From assembly GCA_037142875.1 (NCBI GenBank), contig JBAWZV010000011.1, positions 1 to 32,161 of the forward strand: a DNA stretch of 32,161 bases, in the 5' to 3' direction. The position numbers and the translations under genes were made by a program. Shown here piece after piece: positions 14,773-22,196 of the stretch. The stretch is from PALSA-600 sp037142875. Lineage in GTDB: Bacteria; Actinomycetota; Thermoleophilia; Gaiellales; Gaiellaceae. The notes below the pieces were generated by a model. It saw only the letters and a program-made list of their open reading frames with translations. It did not search any database and was not told the DNA's origin. Every line of letters begins with the position of its first letter. Within the stretch, counting starts at the first letter, position 1.

Positions 14773-16242
14773 ATGTCTGACACGAGCCCATCAGCCACCC
14801 GTTCGGTCGTCCGCAAGCGCCCTGTGCGCTGGGGGCGGACCGCCGTCTCGGCGGCGCTCTGGATCTTTGTCCTCGGCAACCTCGTCGGCATCCTCTGGAT
14901 CTGGAAGAACGGTGGCGGCGACGGCCTCGGTTATCACTGGCACACCTTCGACGACTTCCTCGTCGGGATGGGGCGCCTGACGGCGTTCCTCTCGGGGTAC
15001 TTCGCCCTGATCGAGGTCGTTCTCCTCGCACGCCTGCCGTTCCTTGAGCGGATGGTCGGCTTCGACCGCCTCACCGTCTGGCATCGCTGGGGCGGCCACG
15101 CGGTGCTCGACCTGGCGATCGCGCACGTCATCTTCACCGTCTGGGGTTACGCCAAGCAGGACGGCAACAACTTCTTCAGCGAGTACTGGGACTGGCTCAC
15201 GCTTCCGCAGCCGAAAGCGCCGGGTGCGGTCACCTTCACGCCGGGGCAGCCGCTGAACCTGACGATCAACTCGTCGGCCACCTCACCGTACCCGGGGATC
15301 ATCACCGCGACGGTCGGCACCGCGTTGCTCGTCGCCGTGCTCGTGACCTCGCTTGTCGTCGTGAAGAAGCGGCTCTCGTACGAGTGGTGGTACGCCGTCC
15401 ACTTCACCGCCTACGCAGGTATCGCGCTTGCCTGGTTCCACATGATCCCGGACGGCAACGACCTCGTGATCGATCACGTCGCCGCGAGCTACTGGAAGAG
15501 CCTCTACATCCTCTCGCTCGGGCTGGTGATCTGGTTCAGGCTGTTGATTCCGATCGTCAACATCTGGCGACTGCAACTCCGCGTGACGGAGGTCGTCCAC
15601 GAGGGGCCAGGCGTGATCTCGCTTCGGGTCGAAGGGCGTGGTCTTGCCCGGCTCGGGACGAAGCCCGGCCAGTTCTTCTTCTGGCGGTTCCTGACCAAGG
15701 GCTTCTGGTACACCCAGCATCCCTTCTCGATCTCCGAGGCGCCCCACGGCAACACCCTCCGGATCACGGTGAAGAACCTCGGCGATCACACGGCGAAGTT
15801 CGACCAGATCAAGGTTGGCACGCGCACGATCATCGAGGGGCCGTTCGGGGTTTTCACCGACGAAGGCCGCAACGGTAACAAGGCGCTCCTGATTGCCGGT
15901 GGCATCGGGATCACGCCGATCCGGGCAATGCTCGAGGAGATGGACGGCGATGTGATCGCGCTCTACCGCGTCGTCTCTAACGACGACATCGTCTTCTCGG
16001 ACGAGCTCGACAAGATCTCGCGGGAGCGGGGCTCGAAGGTCAGCTACGTCGTCGGGGATCACACGACCGACGAGGGCCGCGATCTTCTCTCCGCGCGCCA
16101 CCTCCAGGAGCTCGTTCCCGACATCGCCGAGCGGCACGTGTACCTCTGCGGACCGACCGCAATGGTCGACGCGATCGTGGCAAATCTCGAGCGCGCAAAT
16201 GTTTCGCGAGATCACCTACACGTTGAGCGCTTCGCCCTGTAA
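14773..16242 (+). CDS. Ferric-reductase-like transmembrane protein with FAD/NAD(P)-binding reductase domain
   Basis: This 489-residue protein joins a b-type haem membrane domain to a cytosolic ferredoxin-NADP-reductase-type domain, as in ferric reductases and NADPH oxidases. Membrane helices are at about 22-43, 62-86, 105-124, 178-198, 206-224 and 242-263. Haem-ligand His pairs are His104/His118 (13 residues between) and His210/His223 (12 between). An exposed insert (about 128-172) lies between helices 3 and 4. The reductase part has HPFSIS (316-321) for FAD, GGIGITP (376-382) and YLCGP (457-461) for NAD(P)H. The next two genes encode an FMN-binding exported protein and ApbE. The likely role is moving electrons from cytosolic NAD(P)H through haems to the exported flavin carrier. 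Confidence 0.9.
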   Translation: MSDTSPSATRSVVRKRPVRWGRTAVSAALWIFVLGNLVGILWIWKNGGGDGLGYHWHTFDDFLVGMGRLTAFLSGYFALIEVVLLARLPFLERMVGFDRLTVWHRWGGHAVLDLAIAHVIFTVWGYAKQDGNNFFSEYWDWLTLPQPKAPGAVTFTPGQPLNLTINSSATSPYPGIITATVGTALLVAVLVTSLVVVKKRLSYEWWYAVHFTAYAGIALAWFHMIPDGNDLVIDHVAASYWKSLYILSLGLVIWFRLLIPIVNIWRLQLRVTEVVHEGPGVISLRVEGRGLARLGTKPGQFFFWRFLTKGFWYTQHPFSISEAPHGNTLRITVKNLGDHTAKFDQIKVGTRTIIEGPFGVFTDEGRNGNKALLIAGGIGITPIRAMLEEMDGDVIALYRVVSNDDIVFSDELDKISRERGSKVSYVVGDHTTDEGRDLLSARHLQELVPDIAERHVYLCGPTAMVDAIVANLERANVSRDHLHVERFAL

Positions 16243-16245
16243 GGT

Positions 16246-16701
16246 ATGGGGGCTGTGTTCCTTCGCAAGCTCATCACGGCGCTCGCGTGCGCTTCTACTA
16301 TCGCCGTTCAGGCGGGGAATGTTTTCGCGGCCAACACGGCGGCGCGTAGCGCGACGACGACGAAGAAGCTGACGAAGACGATCAAGACCGTCTTCCACGG
16401 CCCGCTAACGAAGTGTCATCAGTGGGGGCCGATCCAGCTCGACATCTACGTCACCAAGACGGTGACCGGGACAGGGGCCAAGGCCAAGGTCAAGCTTCAC
16501 ATCGACGACGTCACGTGGCCGACCTACCCCGATCACACGCCGAAGTCGAAGTACATCAACGCGTCGGCTCTGCCGCTTCTTCGCGCAGAGACCCTCACGC
16601 TCCAGAGCGCCAAGCTCGAGAACATCTCCGGTGCGACGCACACGACCGTCTCCTGGCAGATCTCGCTGCAGGCCGCTCTGACCCAGGCACTGAAGCCCTA
16701 A
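16246..16701 (+). CDS. Exported FMN-binding domain protein (covalent flavinylation substrate)
   Basis: This 151-residue protein has a signal peptide (about 1-28) followed by a single FMN-binding domain. The flavinylation motif SGAT is at 128-131 in the context ENISGATHT, so Thr131 should carry FMN by a phosphoester bond. The preceding segment (SKYINASALPLLRAETLTLQSAKLE) and the following SLQAAL helix match the family closely. One Cys-His pair (KCHQWG, 57-58) precedes the domain and is unusual. It begins three bases after the reductase stop. The ATG at 16246 has little room for a ribosome site, while an in-frame GTG at 16255 follows a run of G; either start leaves the signal peptide intact. 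It should act outside the membrane as electron acceptor of the reductase. Confidence 0.85.
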   Translation: MGAVFLRKLITALACASTIAVQAGNVFAANTAARSATTTKKLTKTIKTVFHGPLTKCHQWGPIQLDIYVTKTVTGTGAKAKVKLHIDDVTWPTYPDHTPKSKYINASALPLLRAETLTLQSAKLENISGATHTTVSWQISLQAALTQALKP

Positions 16702-16713
16702 CCAGCCGACGCT

Positions 16714-17469
16714 GTGAACCCGCTTCCTGGCTGTCGCCGGGTCGAGCAGATCATGGGCATGCCGATCGTCGTCGACGTGCGCGACGAGGTCGACGAGGCA
16801 GTCCTCGATCAGCTCTTCGACTGGTTTCGAGAGGTCGACGAGCGGTTCAGCACGTACAAGGGAACGAGCGAGATCAGTCGTCTGAACCGCGGTGAGATGC
16901 ACGTCCGAGAGTGTCACCCGGACGTGCGCGAGGTGCTCGCACGGTGTGATGAGCTCCGGGAGGAGACCGACGGCTACTTCGATCATCGCTACCGCGCGTT
17001 CGACGACATCGACCCCTCAGGGCTCGTCAAGGGCTGGTCGGTTGATCGCGGGACACGGATCCTGGACGACGCAGGGCTCACCAACTACTCGGTCAACGCG
17101 GGCGGGGACATTGCACTGCGGGGCGCGGCGCTTCCGGGTCACGTCTGGAGCGTCGGGATCGAGCATCCACGCCTCCGCGACCGCGTCGCCGCGGTGATCG
17201 AGACAAACGACATCGCGATTGCGACGTCGGGCGCGTACGCGCGTGGAGATCACGTCGTGGATCCGCACACGGGCAACCCGCCAACCGGCGTGCTCTCCGT
17301 CACAATCGTCGGCCCCAACGTGGCTACAGCCGACGCGTACGCGACCGCAGCGTTTGCGATGGGACAGCAGGGGCCTGCGTGGACAGCTCGGCTTGCGCCG
17401 TACGAGGCGCTCACCATCCTCGCCGACGAGACATCCCTTCTGACAAACGGGTTTCCGCGGAAGCCCTGA
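16714..17469 (+). CDS. apbE: FAD:protein FMN transferase ApbE
   Basis: This 251-residue protein moves FMN from FAD to a Thr of target proteins. Family motifs are EQIMGMPI (11-18), DPSGLVKGWSVDRG (100-113), SVNAGGDI (126-133), IATSGAYARGDHVVDPHTG (169-187) and the Mg-binding TADAYATAAF (205-214, Asp207). It is shorter than the lipoprotein-type enzymes of diderms and has no signal peptide or lipobox. The TAA of the preceding gene is in the same frame just 12 bases upstream, so no longer start is possible. Its substrate is most likely the exported FMN-binding protein encoded directly before it. The 3' end overlaps the convergent ctaG-like gene by 59 bases. Confidence 0.93.
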   Translation: MNPLPGCRRVEQIMGMPIVVDVRDEVDEAVLDQLFDWFREVDERFSTYKGTSEISRLNRGEMHVRECHPDVREVLARCDELREETDGYFDHRYRAFDDIDPSGLVKGWSVDRGTRILDDAGLTNYSVNAGGDIALRGAALPGHVWSVGIEHPRLRDRVAAVIETNDIAIATSGAYARGDHVVDPHTGNPPTGVLSVTIVGPNVATADAYATAAFAMGQQGPAWTARLAPYEALTILADETSLLTNGFPRKP

Positions 17470-18289
17470 CGACGGGCCGTCCGTGGGGGTGACGGACGAG
17501 CGTGACGAGGAGCACGGTCGCAAAGGCCCCGAGGGTCGCGAGCTGCTCGCCCATCATCACGAGGCCGGCGAACTGCTGGTCTGCAAGCGGTGAGATACCG
17601 AAGAGCCGCGCTCCGATGTCTGCGTAGGCGGGGTAGAGCGGCGAGGTTGTGAGCAGGAGGATGTTGGCGAGGATCTGCCCTGCCAGTAGAAGGACCCCCG
17701 CGTAGGCGAGGCGGTTTCCGACGGTGAAGCGGTCGTGTCGAGCCGGGTCGAGGAGCTGGTTCCAGACCAGAAACCCGGTCGTGATGAACGTGACGTGCTC
17801 GAGTTGGTGCAGCGCCGGCCGGGTGAGCGTCGCGTCGTAGATGACGGGGATGTGCCAGACCGCGATTGCCGTTGTCCAGGCAAGCAGACACGGCCACGGT
17901 TCGCCGAGTCGGTGGCCGGCTTCTCGAACGGCGGGGATTCGTGCGATGCGCCCTGCGACCGGTGCTGTCAGCATGAATGCGAGGAGCGGCCCACGAACTC
18001 CGAGGAGCACGAGCGCCGGACCGGCGTCGCCGACCAGCACGTGTTCGAGCATGTGCGCCGAAAGCAGGTACTCGTCGGCGGCGGTATCGAGCGGAGAGAC
18101 GAGCGGCAGCGTCATGACAGCAAGCCCGGTGACAAACAGCAGTGCGCGGCCGACGCTTGCGTGGTCGCTTCGCCCGCGGCGACGCAGCCGCCGAAACGCG
18201 GCGACAAAGAGCGCAAGGGCGATCGCATCTCCGGCTAGCACGAGCGGCGCTGGATCCCACGCCGACGGAAGCTGGGAGATCGGTGTCAC
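17411..18289 (-). CDS. ctaG: Cytochrome c oxidase assembly factor CtaG (caa3 type)
   Basis: This 292-residue protein has about seven membrane helices and the family's paired-His motifs: HMLEH (79-83), AVWHIP with His146, and HQLEH (161-165). These are typical of the caa3-type CtaG family, needed for copper delivery to or assembly of haem-copper oxidases in Gram-positive bacteria. It is not related in sequence to the Cox11-type CtaG of proteobacteria. The GTG start at 18289 is eight bases after the stop of the GGDEF gene, with no ribosome site of its own, so coupling is likely. No oxidase subunits are in the window. Its coding end overlaps apbE on the other strand. Confidence 0.85.
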   Translation of the reverse strand: MTPISQLPSAWDPAPLVLAGDAIALALFVAAFRRLRRRGRSDHASVGRALLFVTGLAVMTLPLVSPLDTAADEYLLSAHMLEHVLVGDAGPALVLLGVRGPLLAFMLTAPVAGRIARIPAVREAGHRLGEPWPCLLAWTTAIAVWHIPVIYDATLTRPALHQLEHVTFITTGFLVWNQLLDPARHDRFTVGNRLAYAGVLLLAGQILANILLLTTSPLYPAYADIGARLFGISPLADQQFAGLVMMGEQLATLGAFATVLLVTLVRHPHGRPVVRASAETRLSEGMSRRRGW

Positions 18290-18297
18290 GCGTACGC

Positions 18298-19587
18298 CTA
18301 GCGGTCGCGGTTCAGGCTTTTCGCGCGATACATCGCGCGATCGACAGCCGCGAGCAGGTCGTCCTCACGCTCGCCGGCGAGGTGGTCGACGGCGATGACG
18401 CCGATGCTTGCGGTGATCTCGAGATCGACCGCGCCGCCCGAGATCCGCAGGTCGCGGATCGATCCCTCGATCTCCGTGGAAATCTCGCGCGCCTGTCGCG
18501 GTGTGACATTCATGATCAGGGCCGCAAACTCGTCGCCGCCGAGGCGACCGATCACGTCGGTTGCGCGGAGGCGGCGCCGAAGCACGTCGGCCGTTGCCCT
18601 CAGCACACGGTCCCCTTCGGGGTGTCCCGCGGTGTCGTTCACGAGCTTGAAGTTGTCCAGGTCGAGGAGGAGAAGCGCACCGTACTCGCCGTGGCGCTCC
18701 ATGCGGCGTAGCTCACGCCGCAGACCCTCGGTGAATCCGCGCCGGTTGAGGATGCCGGTCAACGGGTCGTGATCGGCGAGGCGTCTCAGCTCATGCTCGG
18801 TCTGCTTTCGGTCGCCGATGTCCTCGATCTGCACGATGTAGTAGAGCGGATCGCCGCCGCCGTCACGCACCAGCGTCGTGCTGGCGGCGACCCAGACCGT
18901 CTGTCCATCCGCGCTCAGCGTTCGTGTCTCGCTGCGAGCGTCGCCAAGCTCCTCGATCTGGATCTCGGCGTCGCCCGGCACGGTCAGGTCGGTCAGCGTC
19001 AACGTCAGGATCTCGTCTTCGGTGTAGCCGAGCAGCCGACAGAGCGCCCCGTTGACCTGCAGCCAACGACCGTCGGGCGCCACAAAGCCCATCCCGATAG
19101 GCGCATTGTCGAAGGCGGCTCGAAACCGCTCGTCCGAGGCAAGCACGGCCTCTTCAGCATTCCGGCGGGGCGTGACGTCGATGCACGTGCCGATCCACCC
19201 GGTGACCGCCTCGGCCGAATCACGGATCGCTGTCGCATATCCCTCGATCCAGATGACGCTACCGTCGGGCCGCAGGAACCGGTACTCGGCGATCGAGTCG
19301 CGTCCTTCGCTCGCGGCCGCCGCCCAGGCCGCCGCGATTCGTTCGGCATCCTCAGGATGCAGCGCCGACCGCCAGCCCTCGCCGAGCGCCTGCTCAGGCG
19401 TGAGACCGCTGAGATCGCACCAGCGTCGGTTGACGTACTCGCAGCTCCCTGCAGGGTTCGAGACGAAGATTCCGACCGGCGTGTGGGCGGCGAGCGCCCG
19501 GAAGATCTCCTCGCTTGAGGAGTTGCTGCGCGCGCCCGCGAGCCCTAGGCCCGCCCGGAGGTGCGAGACGGGGCGCGGACTGTTCAT
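18298..19587 (-). CDS. PAS-PAS-GGDEF diguanylate cyclase
   Basis: This 429-residue soluble signalling protein makes cyclic di-GMP from two GTP. Two PAS domains (about 24-140, with HPEDAERI and the PAC-like FLRPDGSVIWIEGY; and 152-262, with NAPIGMGFVAPDG and IVQIEDIGDRKQTE) are followed by a GGDEF domain (about 268-425). The active-site motif GGDEF is intact at 350-354, and an inhibitory I-site RATD (341-344) stands exactly five residues before it, so product inhibition is expected. The ATG at 19587 overlaps the TGA of the HD-GYP gene (ATGA, 19584-19587), which decides the start against a longer open frame. No haem or flavin ligands are obvious in the PAS domains, so the signal is unknown. Confidence 0.92.
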   Translation of the reverse strand: MNSPRPVSHLRAGLGLAGARSNSSSEEIFRALAAHTPVGIFVSNPAGSCEYVNRRWCDLSGLTPEQALGEGWRSALHPEDAERIAAAWAAAASEGRDSIAEYRFLRPDGSVIWIEGYATAIRDSAEAVTGWIGTCIDVTPRRNAEEAVLASDERFRAAFDNAPIGMGFVAPDGRWLQVNGALCRLLGYTEDEILTLTLTDLTVPGDAEIQIEELGDARSETRTLSADGQTVWVAASTTLVRDGGGDPLYYIVQIEDIGDRKQTEHELRRLADHDPLTGILNRRGFTEGLRRELRRMERHGEYGALLLLDLDNFKLVNDTAGHPEGDRVLRATADVLRRRLRATDVIGRLGGDEFAALIMNVTPRQAREISTEIEGSIRDLRISGGAVDLEITASIGVIAVDHLAGEREDDLLAAVDRAMYRAKSLNRDR

Positions 19588-21041
19588 GCCGGCGTGCTCG
19601 CAGCGATCCCAGGGGCGACCGCCATCGGTGACTGCGTGGCCGCGGCAGGCGGCGCTTCTCGTCGCAGGACGGCCTCGAGTGCATCGACGCAGCGAGGATC
19701 GAACGCCGTTCCGGCCTGGCTTCGGAGAAGTCCGATCGCATCGTCGTGCGACCATGCAGGGCGATAGACCCGTGACGAGATCAACGCGTCGTAGACGTCG
19801 CAGGTCGTGAGAATCCGCGTGTCAAGGTCGATCTCCTCGGCGGACAGCCCCCGCGGGTACCCGCCTCCGTCGAGGCGTTCATGGTGGTTGTGGACGAGTC
19901 GGCGGACGGAAGCCGAGAAGCCTCCGAGCTCCTCGAGCAGCTTGACACCCCATTCCACGTGCATCTGGATCACGCGATACTCGTCCTGGTCGAGGGGGCC
20001 GGGCTTCTTCAGGATCGCGTTGGGTACCGAGAGCTTGCCGATGTCGTGAACGAGCCCCCCGATGGCGAGCGCGCGCAGGCGGCGTGTCGAGAGGCCGAGA
20101 GCCTCGCCGACCTGGACAGCCCGCAGGGCGACCCGCCTCGTGTGCTGCTCGGTGTACCCGTCGCGCTGGGCAAGCCTGAGCGTGATCGCGCGGACGTGGG
20201 AGCCGAGGAACACCTCTTCCGACACCACGAGATCTGCTGCGTGGAGGTCTCCTGCCAGGGGGCGAGACTGCGCTGTCTGCGCGAGATCGACCGCCACCGG
20301 GATGCCGACGACGAGAATCCCGTCGAGCTCGAGGCCGTGTCCGAGCCACCAGCCGAGCTCGGTGGATGTCATGGTGAGAGCGGCGACGAGGGCGATCGCA
20401 AGCCACGCGAGGCCGACGACGACAAGCAGGTCGGACAGCCGCCGAGTGAGGAGGAACGTGCGTAGCGCGCGCATGATCAGCATCCCGTAGATAGCGATCC
20501 CGCAGCCGAGCACGACCACCGCCCCCAGGCTGTTTGCGTTCGGTACCTCGGGGAGAAAGCGCGGGACAGCGAGGCCGACAGCGCCCAGAACGACGACGAG
20601 TGACAGCATCACGCACTCGAGGATCAGGAGCGGCCGAACCCCGCGTAGGCGTGCCGGCAGTGGCATCACCGAGAGCGCGAGGATGAGGCCGCCGGCGGGG
20701 AGTGTCGCCCCGCCAGTGAGCATGACGACGCCGTAGTGCTCTTTCGAAAACAGGATTCCCGGGGTCGAGAGGCCGTGGAGAGCGAGCAGCGCCGCCATCA
20801 CTGCGAAGGCGGCCCCGATCAGCACTGTGCGTGTATCGGCGAAGCGCGCTCCGACGATCGTGAGCGCGACCGATGCCGCCGCCGCAGCCAGCGCCGTGAA
20901 CCCGACCGCGAAGAAGTGAACGTGGCCGTCGACGTGGACGGTCGAGCGGCCGATCCCGACCTCGACGGCGGCGGGGATCGCGACGGCGGCGATCCCGAGA
21001 CCGAGGAGTGGTAGGAGCTGCTCTCTCAGCGAGTTGCGCAT
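19584..21041 (-). CDS. Membrane HD-GYP domain protein (c-di-GMP phosphodiesterase)
   Basis: This 485-residue protein has about seven or eight membrane helices in its first 255 residues, then an HD-GYP domain (about 290-460). The HD pair is His332-Asp333 in GLVHDIGKLSVP, and the GYP signature is intact in HHERLDGGGYP (386-396). It should hydrolyse cyclic di-GMP. The membrane part is a sensor of unknown type, with HVDGHVHFF near the second helix. GAAAGG precedes ATG 21041 at a good distance. It is the first gene of an operon that continues with a diguanylate cyclase and ctaG, so opposing activities are made from one message. The last 25 residues are a low-complexity Ala/Pro tail. Confidence 0.92.
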   Translation of the reverse strand: MRNSLREQLLPLLGLGIAAVAIPAAVEVGIGRSTVHVDGHVHFFAVGFTALAAAAASVALTIVGARFADTRTVLIGAAFAVMAALLALHGLSTPGILFSKEHYGVVMLTGGATLPAGGLILALSVMPLPARLRGVRPLLILECVMLSLVVVLGAVGLAVPRFLPEVPNANSLGAVVVLGCGIAIYGMLIMRALRTFLLTRRLSDLLVVVGLAWLAIALVAALTMTSTELGWWLGHGLELDGILVVGIPVAVDLAQTAQSRPLAGDLHAADLVVSEEVFLGSHVRAITLRLAQRDGYTEQHTRRVALRAVQVGEALGLSTRRLRALAIGGLVHDIGKLSVPNAILKKPGPLDQDEYRVIQMHVEWGVKLLEELGGFSASVRRLVHNHHERLDGGGYPRGLSAEEIDLDTRILTTCDVYDALISSRVYRPAWSHDDAIGLLRSQAGTAFDPRCVDALEAVLRREAPPAAATQSPMAVAPGIAASTPA

Positions 21042-21170
21042 GGTGGACCTTTCGGCACCCTGACGGCGCGACTGAAGCTGGACGGGTGACCGGTCTCGGG
21101 CACGGAACTCACCGACACTTCGGCGTCGGGGAGCTTGCCGGTTTGCCGTGGCCGTTCGCGCGGCAGGAGA

Positions 21171-21506
21171 TCAGCCGGGAAGACGGTCTTTTGCCGACTG
21201 GAGCGCGGTGATGCCGCGATCGGCGACGAGGCCGGTCAATGAGCGGAAGAGCCCGCCGCGTGTCACGCGACGCTCCTCGGCCGGCGTGTCATCGACCGGG
21301 CGCACGACGGCATCCGGTGGCGGTGCCGCCGGCATCGTGAACGACTCGCGCCGGTAGTCCGGGATCTCGGTGTCGCAGGTGGAGCAGATCGCGGGGGGCG
21401 TGTCGGGATAGAGCGGCTCTGCAGGAAGCACGACCATCTTCTTGCAGCCCGGGCAGATCGCCGTGGGCAGCATGTTGCTCGAGAAGGGGGTCTTGTGCTC
21501 GTGCAT
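21171..21506 (-). CDS. Small zinc-ribbon protein
   Basis: This 111-residue protein has an N-terminal four-Cys zinc ribbon, CPGC (about 18-21) and CSTC (about 41-44), separated by 19 residues. A Pro/Ala-rich linker and a basic helix (EERRVTRGGLFRSLTGLVAD) follow. It could bind nucleic acid or a protein partner; the family is not recognised. The ATG at 21506 has GGAG just upstream, inside a small perfect palindrome (GTCTC-G-GAGAC, 21509-21519). A TATTTT box (21522-21517) and a strong inverted repeat (21528-21553) lie upstream. The gene stands between the HD-GYP gene on the same strand and a divergent exported-protein gene. Confidence 0.7.
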   Translation of the reverse strand: MHEHKTPFSSNMLPTAICPGCKKMVVLPAEPLYPDTPPAICSTCDTEIPDYRRESFTMPAAPPPDAVVRPVDDTPAEERRVTRGGLFRSLTGLVADRGITALQSAKDRLPG

Positions 21507-21527
21507 CGTCTCCGAGACAAAATAGCA

Positions 21528-21553
21528 CCGGCCCTCAGGGACGTGAGGGCCGG
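21528..21553. promoter_or_regulatory. Perfect 10-bp inverted repeat with 6-base loop
   Basis: CCGGCCCTCA-GGGACG-TGAGGGCCGG. Read on the minus strand it is followed by TGCTATTTTGTC, which contains the likely -10 of the zinc-ribbon gene. No minus-strand gene precedes it within 600 bases, so it is more likely an operator or a transcription barrier between divergent genes than a simple gene-end terminator. Confidence 0.5.
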
Positions 21554-21590
21554 ATCCGGGGGCGTCCCGGTCGTCACCAGGCTCGTCCTC

Positions 21591-21619
21591 TTGAGGGCGA
21601 TCCCGCCGGGCGGTACGCT
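21591..21619 (+). promoter_or_regulatory. Sigma-70-type promoter TTGAGG-17-TACGCT
   Basis: A -35 TTGAGG (21591-21596), a 17-base spacer and a -10 TACGCT (21614-21619) lie before the gene at 21653. The expected start at about 21626 leaves a leader that includes the ribosome site GGAGG (21641-21645). This is one of the few promoters here with both boxes and a normal leader. Confidence 0.6.
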
Positions 21620-21652
21620 GTACCCCCTGCTTCTTGTCCTGGAGGCCGCGCT

Positions 21653-22195
21653 GTGTTGAAACGTCTTGTCGTGGTTGTCGTCGTCGTGCTCGCGTTCGCT
21701 CCGACCGCGCTAGGTGTCAATGCGAGGCACGCAGCTGCATCCGTCCAGTCCCTGCCGGTGGACGGCGTCCTCGCGCCCGGCAAGAGCCTCGGTGGGATCC
21801 GTATCGGCCAGACCGCGGCTCAGGTGATCAAGGCGTGGGGGCGTAACTACAAGGTGTGTCCGAAGACCGACTGCAAGGGGGCTGCGGTCGTCTGGTACTA
21901 CATCTACAGCCACGGCGACCCGCTCGGTGCGGCCGTTCGCTTCAGGAACGGGAAGGTCGTGGCCGTGTTCACGCTTGGCTCACCCGCGGGCTGGCATACC
22001 GCGCAGGGGCTCCTCGTCGGTGACAGTGTCGAGCGGGCGAATCAGCTCTACGGCCAGCTCGGCTGGTCGGTCTGCATCGGGTATGGCGCGATGACGATGC
22101 GCAACGGGACGAACACGGTGACGTCGATCTTCACGACGGGCGAGGCGATCTACGGCTTCGCGATCACCAAGCCCGGCGAGACAATCTGCCAGTAG
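21653..22195 (+). CDS. Secreted hypothetical protein (possible SmpA/BLIP-like fold)
   Basis: This 180-residue protein has a signal peptide (about 1-22, VVVVVVVLAFAPTALG). The mature part opens with LAPGKSLGGIRIGQTAAQVIKAWG, the pattern 'G-x-x-hydrophobic-G-x-T-x-x-x-V-x-x-x-x-G' seen in small beta-alpha lipoproteins and inhibitors of the SmpA/BLIP type. A second similar unit (GLLVGDSVERANQLYGQ) follows, so the fold may be duplicated. Five Cys (VCPKTDC, SVCIGYG and the penultimate Cys among them) suggest disulfides. GTG 21653 has GGAGG seven bases upstream. The gene is convergent with the next one, with one base between the stops. The fold comparison is an inference; the function is unknown. 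Confidence 0.72.
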   Translation: MLKRLVVVVVVVLAFAPTALGVNARHAAASVQSLPVDGVLAPGKSLGGIRIGQTAAQVIKAWGRNYKVCPKTDCKGAAVVWYYIYSHGDPLGAAVRFRNGKVVAVFTLGSPAGWHTAQGLLVGDSVERANQLYGQLGWSVCIGYGAMTMRNGTNTVTSIFTTGEAIYGFAITKPGETICQ

Positions 22196-22196
22196 G

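Noticed and set aside
15283..16215. A 310-codon minus-strand frame opposite the ferric-reductase-like gene
   Set aside because: The real reading has haem ligands, FAD and NAD motifs in order. The opposite frame has none.
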